From the NCBI GenBank assembly GCA_937926105.1, contig CALANS010000025.1, positions 1 to 10,390 of the forward strand: a DNA stretch of 10,390 nucleotides, given 5' to 3'. Numbering within the stretch: the stretch's first letter is position 1; each line of letters opens with the position of its first letter. Below, in pieces: positions 7,301 through 10,390 of this stretch. The DNA comes from an uncultured Actinomycetes bacterium. GTDB taxonomy: Bacteria > Actinomycetota > Actinomycetes > Mycobacteriales > Nakamurellaceae. The notes below the pieces were generated by a model that saw nothing but the letters and a program-made list of their open reading frames with translations, was not told the DNA's origin and made no database searches. The position numbers and the translations under genes were made by a program.

Positions 7301-7413
7301 AGTGACCCGTCACCGACCTCGCGGCCGGAGGCGTCGCCCCGGGCGATGTTCCGCAGCATGTAATCCACTCCGGCGCTCGCGCACATCTTCGCCAGCGACA
7401 TCACCACCCGCAC
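4321..7413 (-). CDS. MobF-family conjugative relaxase/helicase (TrwC/TraI type)
   Basis: A protein of up to 1030 residues that would nick one strand at oriT, stay covalently attached, and unwind the DNA for transfer. The relaxase domain fills about residues 1-300. Candidate nucleophile tyrosines are Y18 and the pair Y41/Y42 (LAAYYTASGYP), and the metal-binding histidine triad is H176, H187 and H189 (FDHFDSRDGDPQLHTHF). The superfamily I helicase domain follows: Walker A GPAGAGKS (505-512), Walker B IVVDEAG (614-620), motif III GDTAQLGAVGPGGAF (645-659), YAITAHRAQGAT (858-869) and the arginine motif FYVAMTRGR (886-894). All key motifs are present, so the protein looks functional. The annotated start is GTG 7413, but a GGGAGG Shine-Dalgarno at 7421-7416 is only 2 nt from it and 8 nt from GTG 7407 (ATG at 7401 also possible), so residues 1-4 are uncertain. 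The gene heads a three-gene operon. No coupling protein or secretion genes are nearby. Confidence 0.97.
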   Translation of the reverse strand: MRVVMSLAKMCASAGVDYMLRNIARGDASGREVGDGSLAAYYTASGYPPGVWLGSGLAGLADGRGIGSGTLVNEAAMRLLFGEAKDPVTGAQLGRAPSSSSRPVVGFDLTFSVPKSVSVLWGVSGPEIKAVIERAHHDAIGAALRLVERDVARTRIGAGGSVQVPVRGIIAAGFDHFDSRDGDPQLHTHFTVANRVQAADGIWRTLYGARLYRAVVAVSETYDALLADGITRALGLDWQWRDRGSGRNPARELAVVPQQLVDEFSTRSRAIDGAKDRAIAAFVAEHGRQPTDVEVIRIRQRATLSTRKAKHVASLAEHTAAWRARAGALLGMPADVWAVQQIRSAAAAPRLASAQQVSAAQVEVIAAAVLDVVEAKHSMWTEWNIQAETVRQIAGTGTHFATAADLIAVRDRISRAALDRSVLLNPDIATTVTQLVVRGAESSAHRVFTSLTILAAEARLLSAAADERSGPVAAPFQQGAGADAAQHQAVTAICTSARVADALIGPAGAGKSTAMRLLRTTWEASYGPESVIGLAPSAAAARVLATESGAAAETCAQWVAQQRGEARRLERLIALQRKRQRRAEAGFPAGDLDEAIDAARAEFDRWRMKPGQLIVVDEAGMADTKTLDAIVTQARSSGAKVVLVGDTAQLGAVGPGGAFAMLVAARTDTPELTEVRRFVHADGTLNRPEAEASKLLRQGDAHALIYYRSHGRIHTAAVGADPTDAAYAAWRADKAQGLDALMIAANNATVTALNHKAHDDLVDAGAVQPDGVRLADGTTAGIGDRIVTRRVDRHLADGTRPDVDRGGTAGLRAGYVTNGEAFTVTGATDAGDLVVQAGRGEPVTLPAAYVARHVQLGYAITAHRAQGATVDTAHVIAAPGMTREAFYVAMTRGRFANHAHIDTRQLDCDTDRIGGAENDSMDAATVLDHILATSGNPVAAHATRDALCKEAAARQQSESGAAADLSAEIWSRRSAVDQRAVPSLMQPGLARGPFRQATAATPQPIHAPGYVTARITHAGGRRPAPPDISR

Positions 7414-7415
7414 CC

Positions 7416-7421
7416 CCTCCC
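7416..7421 (-). promoter_or_regulatory. Shine-Dalgarno of the relaxase gene
   Basis: On the minus strand GGGAGG lies here. Spacing to the in-frame starts is 2 nt (GTG 7413), 8 nt (GTG 7407), 11 nt (GTG 7404) and 14 nt (ATG 7401). The 8-nt spacing favours GTG 7407 as the true start. Confidence 0.6.
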
Positions 7422-7440
7422 ACCGACCGGCCGAGCCAGC

Positions 7441-7590
7441 GCCGCTACCTCAATAAGGTGCGCGCCCCGCGCGGTAGTCGCCGAACCGATGCACCGCCTC
7501 GCCCATATAGGGAGCCAACTTCGCGCGGCAGCCGGCGCCCGAACCCGCAACGCTCTACTCCGATAGGGCGCCCCCGTTGCGCGCTAGCCG
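7441..7590. repeat. About 55-bp imperfect tandem repeats upstream of the relaxase (oriT/operator candidate)
   Basis: Unit starts CGCGCGGTAGTCG (7468), CGCGCGGCAGCCG (7522) and TGCGCGCTAGCCG (7578) are spaced 54 and 56 bp. The tails of the first two full units also match: GCACCGCCTC..ATAGGGAGCC (ATAGGG at 7507) and GCAACGCTCT..ATAGGGCGCC (ATAGGG at 7563). A partial preceding unit ends with CTACCTCAATAAGGTGCGCG before 7468. Within the array GCGCG-CCC-CGCGC (about 7460-7472) can form a hairpin, enclosed by CTACC (7445-7449) and GGTAG (7473-7477). The array begins about 30 bp from the relaxase start, the usual place for oriT and for binding sites of accessory or autoregulatory proteins. The repeats were aligned by eye; function is inferred. 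Confidence 0.55.
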
Positions 7591-8112
7591 CCGTCCCGAC
7601 CGCTCACGACGACCACGTCACGGACGCATCAACGCCAGGATGCGCAGGTCAGAGGCATGTCGAGCCCAAGATGCGCCCCTATATAGAAGTGGTGGCCGCC
7701 TCGCGCCGTTGGCCCACTCGCGACTCCGAAGGAGCTACTCGCCAAGCACGTCGCCCCGACCGGCCCGACGCTGAAGCGCCAATCCGCGCGCGACTCCCGG
7801 CACGGCGGAGCGAGCTATGCCTCCGGCCGCACGCAACCACGGCAACACGGCCGCGAAGCGGCAGTGGAAGACGTGTGTCGCTTGTTCTCGCCCGCCGGGC
7901 AACGGCCACGATGCGGGTTACAACACGCTGCCGACCCGTAGCACCGGCGATCCGATCGAGCCCGCTGAGTGTCCGGTCCGGAAACGCTCGGCAAAGTCCG
8001 TGCCGCAGGCCGTGCGTGTCACGTGTCGCGTTGCCAGTCGATCGCCGTGTGATCTTGGACCACGCGAATCCTGCTCCACCGTCGATCGTCGTCGACCGTG
8101 TCCGCACGTCGA

Positions 8113-8142
8113 GCCCGTTCCGGTGAAAATCACCGGACGGGC
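8113..8142. terminator. Strong hairpin, possible bidirectional terminator
   Basis: GCCCGT (8113-8118) pairs with ACGGGC (8137-8142), and CCGGTGA (8120-8126) pairs with TCACCGG (8130-8136). Only T8119 is bulged, and the loop is AAA. This 13-bp GC-rich hairpin has no T-run. It isolates the region upstream of the relaxase from the genes to the right. A binding site for a dimeric protein is the alternative. Confidence 0.6.
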
Positions 8143-8375
8143 CCTACGGGATTGCAAACAGTCCGCCGCGCGCCCAGAGCCGTCGCCCTGTTATCCGGTC
8201 CCGATGGGGGTTGGGGCTACGGGACAGTCAAGGATTTTGGGGCCTGCCCGATTCGTCCCTGACGGCAGTCGCCGGTCGCCATCAGGACCCTGCTTCGCGG
8301 TGCCCGGGTTAGTCCTCTCCTGCCGACTGATCGAAGCTGCCCCATTCCAGCGACATTGTCAGAGATCGGCGGACT

Positions 8376-8714
8376 TCAGGCGGCAAGCCATGACACGATG
8401 CTGAATACGCCAGCGACGATCACTAACAGGCCACCTGCGGCGAAGGTAGCGCCCATCCACCGTTCCCGCCGAATCTGGGTTCGGACCCGCATCTCTGCTG
8501 GCCGCCGCAGCCACCGTTTCCACGGCTGCACACGGGCCATGACCCGGTTGATCGGACCCATGATCCGAAACGTCGTCCGTACATGGGACTCGGTCCAGCC
8601 CCGGTAATTCGTCGCGAGCGCCAGTCCGAAGCCCAGCATTAAGGGCCCGAGCACCAACGCCATTACTGCACCCGGCCAAGGGCTCCCTACGATCAACGAA
8701 TCATCTCCAGACAC
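8376..8714 (-). CDS. Small hypothetical membrane protein with two transmembrane helices
   Basis: 112 residues from a GTG at 8714. Hydrophobic segments lie at about 15-34 (GAVMALVLGPLMLGFGLALA) and 88-110 (GATFAAGGLLVIVAGVFSIV). Between them is a basic, probably cytoplasmic loop (NYRGWTESHVRTTFRIMGPI, then a segment rich in Arg, Lys and Trp). No catalytic motif is seen and the family is not recognised beyond resembling small actinobacterial membrane proteins of unknown function. An internal ATG at residue 18 falls inside the first helix, so the GTG start is preferred. It lies about 100 bp behind the gene ending at 8819 on the same strand and may be cotranscribed with it. Confidence 0.7.
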   Translation of the reverse strand: MSGDDSLIVGSPWPGAVMALVLGPLMLGFGLALATNYRGWTESHVRTTFRIMGPINRVMARVQPWKRWLRRPAEMRVRTQIRRERWMGATFAAGGLLVIVAGVFSIVSWLAA

Positions 8715-8818
8715 CGCAGCAGTCTGTCATTTTGCGCCCGACCGGCTGCAACCGGGCACGGAAGATTGCGGGCGTTGCCCGCTCGCCGATCCGTGAGCGG
8801 TCAGGGATCAGAGCTATG

Positions 8819-9499
8819 TCAGGTTGACCGTGCGGTTGCCGCGCCGGTTGGTAGCGGAGCAGCATCAGCCCCGACGAAGGGGAACGGACGCCGAGGCGCA
8901 CGCACTCCCGCCGAACCGTCGTCCCAATAATCGGGCGGTCTATGACGCGATCTTCCTGCACGCTCCGGCCCGCCGCACCGGTAGCTCACTGCCAACTCAG
9001 CGGCCGCCGCACAGCCCAACCCGGAAACCAGTCCCGGCCATCCCGACAGCCGCTTTCCAACCAATGCGGCGATAACCAGCGATGGGCCGCGCATGCGCCA
9101 AGCAATGAAGAAGCGACGCTCGACTCGCCCGCAGCCGGGCACCTCGATGACTCGCGGCAGCGTCAGTCGGCGGAGCAATCTGTGCCGTCGCGCGTCCAAG
9201 GCGTACCGACGGCGCCGCCATCGAAGCGTCGCCGCTGGAATCTCGGTCAGGACAGCGGGTGTCGGCCCCGGCCCGCCCTCGGTCCAGATACGCCAACCGC
9301 GGGCAACAGCCGCCGCTCGATCACATTCCGCTCCTGGGTTCGCGTCCAGCCACCCATAACCAAAGGCGACAAGCAACGGATAGGCGAACCTATCGATTAG
9401 CGGGCTCTGGAACCACACGCGCAGCCACCGCGGGGCCGCCGCGAGATCAAAAGTCGCGCCATAGCCCGCAGGGATGCTGTTCCAACCCTCCAGACGCAT
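8819..9499 (-). CDS. Hypothetical protein
   Basis: 226 residues from ATG 9499, which has GATGAGG just ahead of it; an upstream TTG at 9535 would add 12 residues that look less coding. The N-terminal half, MRLEGWNSIPAGYGATFDLA followed by APRWLRVWFQSPLIDRFAYP, has a natural mix of aromatic and hydrophobic residues and seems to be a conserved actinobacterial segment, though it cannot be named. The middle is Arg-rich with VERRFFIAWRMRGPSLVIAALVG, possibly one amphipathic or membrane-associated helix. The last about 60 residues are Pro/Arg/Gly-rich and may be a disordered tail or the result of a frameshift. It is divergent from the antitoxin gene starting at 9616, with a 116-bp spacer that should hold both promoters. 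No function is proposed. Confidence 0.6.
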   Translation of the reverse strand: MRLEGWNSIPAGYGATFDLAAAPRWLRVWFQSPLIDRFAYPLLVAFGYGWLDANPGAECDRAAAVARGWRIWTEGGPGPTPAVLTEIPAATLRWRRRRYALDARRHRLLRRLTLPRVIEVPGCGRVERRFFIAWRMRGPSLVIAALVGKRLSGWPGLVSGLGCAAAAELAVSYRCGGPERAGRSRHRPPDYWDDGSAGVRAPRRPFPFVGADAAPLPTGAATARST

Positions 9500-9615
9500 A
9501 ACCTCATCATGCCGACAGCACCAGACTCCCGCCAAGACTCAGCACCGCATGCCGATCGTTAAACGGAATCCGTGTCCGAGGGTCCGGTCGGCCTCCGTGT
9601 GTCAAGATTGGTGGC

Positions 9616-10299
9616 ATGGCCGCCTCGATGCTCGACCGCGCGATTTACTCCTATGCGGATGTAGATCGCCTCGTCGGCTTGCGCTCCGGCACAGCTAAGC
9701 GGTGGTTGGAGGGGTACTCTCGCGCGTCGAGGTTCTACGAGCCTGTGCTTCGCGAAGAGCAGACTGGCTCCGATTCGGTGACCTGGGGCGAGATGGTCGA
9801 GGCGCGAATGCTGGCCGAGTTCCGAAGCCACGATGTCCCGGTTCAGCGCTTGCGCCCAGCGATCGTGTTGCTACGCAAGGAGTTTGGCCCGTACCCATTG
9901 GCGCACGCCCGGCCCTTTCTCGACGTCGAGGGCAAGGAGTTGGTCCGCGTCGTGCAAGAGCGAGTCGGGTTGGAGCGCCAACTGCAGCTGGTGGTGGTCC
10001 GCAGCGGTCAACTGGTACTCACAGATCCTGCCGAACGGTTCCACTCTGCGGTTGAGTACGACGCGGACGGCGTAGTTGCCGTTCTTCGACCGGACGGGCG
10101 TACTCCAGAGGTGCTGATGGATCCACGGAAGGCCTTCGGCCAGCCGGCGATTCGGAATGTGCGGACCGAAGCGCTTGCCGAGGACTACCGTGCTGGCACC
10201 AGCCGTGACGAGCTTTCCGACCTTTATGACTTGACTCCCGAACAGGTCGACGCCGCACTCAGATTCGAGTTGATCGCGGGTAGCGAGCGCGCCGCCTGA
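9616..10299 (+). CDS. DUF433-type antitoxin (VapB45-like)
   Basis: A 227-residue protein. The N-terminus, IYSYADVDRLVGLRSGTAKR followed by WLEGY (about 10-34), is a MerR-like HTH for operator binding. The C-terminal ~55 residues (about 170-220: DPRKAFGQPAIRNVRTEALA, EDYRAGTSRDELSDLYDLTP, EQVDAALRFE) are a typical DUF433 domain, itself a small HTH. DUF433 antitoxins pair with PIN-like toxins, as in the mycobacterial VapBC45 pair, whose antitoxin has about this length. The downstream gene starts with ATG at 10299 overlapping this stop (TGATG), and its product begins like a PIN-like toxin, which supports the call. The protein probably both neutralises the toxin and represses the operon. GGTGG just before the ATG is a plausible ribosome-binding site. 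Family and pairing are secure; the exact orthology is not. Confidence 0.88.
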   Translation: MAASMLDRAIYSYADVDRLVGLRSGTAKRWLEGYSRASRFYEPVLREEQTGSDSVTWGEMVEARMLAEFRSHDVPVQRLRPAIVLLRKEFGPYPLAHARPFLDVEGKELVRVVQERVGLERQLQLVVVRSGQLVLTDPAERFHSAVEYDADGVVAVLRPDGRTPEVLMDPRKAFGQPAIRNVRTEALAEDYRAGTSRDELSDLYDLTPEQVDAALRFELIAGSERAA

Positions 10300-10390
10300 T
10301 GTCCCAGAGGGCCGGGTCGGTGTACTTCACCGACGAGAACGCCCTTGGCCTCGGCAAAGCTCGCAGCGTGAGCCGCGAGGCCATAGGCGA
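10299..10390 (+). CDS. PIN-like toxin of the DUF433 module, 5' part only
   Basis: The first 30 residues are visible before the window ends (MSQRAGSVYFTDENALGLGK, then ARSVSREAIG). The strand VYFTDEN, followed by the GLGKA turn, is the start of PIN-like (DUF5615/Mut7-C type) toxins that partner DUF433 antitoxins; D12 would be the first metal-binding acidic residue of the ribonuclease site. Its start overlaps the antitoxin stop by one base, indicating coupled translation. The rest of the domain cannot be assessed. Confidence 0.8.
   Translation, partial: MSQRAGSVYFTDENALGLGKARSVSREAIG

Larger units (their letters stand above)
7414..8375. other. Gene-poor region between relaxase and membrane-protein gene
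   Basis: Long open frames exist here on both strands (for example 7302-8126 and 7817-8404 plus, 7679-8107 minus), but their translations are rich in Arg, Pro, Ser and Thr, switch quality between frames and show no recognisable motif. A short stretch around 7711-7830 has high third-position GC in one plus frame (AVGPLATPKELLAKHVAPTG) but runs into stop codons on both sides; it could be a gene scrap. Besides the tandem repeats near the relaxase there is a palindrome CTATATAG at 7679-7686 and a strong hairpin at 8113-8142. From 8143 to 8375 nothing was recognised. Confidence 0.5.

Noticed and set aside
5272..7305. 677-residue open frame on the plus strand
   Set aside because: It lies fully inside the relaxase gene on the other strand. 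The relaxase frame has every expected motif, while this translation has none; it is a mirror frame caused by high GC.
7442..7449. CCGCTACC, matching part of the tRNA acceptor end, considered as attR
   Set aside because: Only 8 bases match and the rest of the T-arm is missing. An attachment core at a tRNA end is normally much longer.
7501..7690. ATAGGG and CTATATAG sites as an exact relaxase nick site
   Set aside because: There is a faint similarity to ATAG-containing nick sites of MobF plasmids, but no match long enough to place a nick. Only the general oriT candidate region is proposed.
7302..8126. 274-residue plus-strand open frame upstream of the relaxase
   Set aside because: Its first part overlaps the relaxase start, the composition is extremely Arg/Pro/Ser-rich and no motif or ribosome-binding site was found.
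7817..8404. 195-residue plus-strand open frame with CxxC motifs (KTCVACSRPPG)
   Set aside because: It reads through the strong hairpin at 8113-8142 and overlaps the end of a better-supported membrane-protein gene. The cysteines do not form a recognisable zinc finger or HNH pattern.
8768..8782. GCGGGC-GTT-GCCCGC hairpin as terminator of the gene ending at 8819
   Set aside because: The stem is only 6 bp and no T-run follows. In GC-rich DNA this is expected by chance, so it was not listed as a feature.
1..10390. CRISPR array, riboswitch or plasmid replication gene
   Set aside because: No regularly spaced identical repeats with unique spacers, no recognised riboswitch aptamer and no Rep protein were seen.

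Overview
The window is GC-rich, and its gene content (initiator tRNA, MobF relaxase, ribbon-helix-helix and VapBC-type modules) fits an actinobacterial chromosome, probably of the Mycobacterium/Nocardia/Gordonia/Rhodococcus kind. That host assignment is an inference from gene style and base composition. The window opens inside an initiator tRNA (CAT anticodon, three G:C pairs in the anticodon stem), followed by a clear hairpin terminator. A tyrosine-recombinase integrase starts about 200 bp further on. This is the usual arrangement for one end (attL or attR) of an integrated mobile element. No second copy of the tRNA 3' end was found in the window, so the other end probably lies outside it.

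Layout: (1) 1-250, tRNA 3' end, terminator and a repeat-rich strip that looks like integrase/excisionase arm sites. (2) 251-1870, integrase carrying an unusual three-unit cysteine-repeat insertion between its two domains. (3) 1916-2566, minus strand, a two-membrane-helix coiled-coil protein of unknown function. (4) 2600-2910, scrap DNA made of an IS3-type orfA remnant abutting an IS21-type istA remnant on the other strand. (5) 3049-3413, an intact ribbon-helix-helix antitoxin-like gene overlapping a prematurely terminated toxin-like gene. (6) 3508-7413, minus-strand operon: MobF relaxase/helicase, then a HTH excisionase-like gene overlapping it by 4 bp, then a DUF3800-like (RNase H-fold type) protein. 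(7) 7414-8375, almost 1 kb upstream of the relaxase with no convincing gene; it holds about 55-bp imperfect tandem repeats and a strong hairpin, and is the best place to look for oriT and relaxase control sites. (8) 8376-9499, two minus-strand hypothetical genes, the first with two membrane segments. (9) 9616-10390, a DUF433-type antitoxin and the start of its PIN-like toxin, cut by the window end.

How it may work: integrase and the HTH protein would move the element in and out of the tRNA, and the relaxase would nick and unwind it for conjugative transfer. Because the excisionase-like gene is translationally coupled to the relaxase, excision and transfer preparation may be expressed together. 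No coupling protein, type IV secretion gene or replication initiator is visible, so from this window alone the element looks mobilizable (IME-like) rather than self-transmissible. The toxin-antitoxin modules and IS scars are typical cargo of such elements, but it cannot be told from the sequence whether the last 2 kb still belong to the element.
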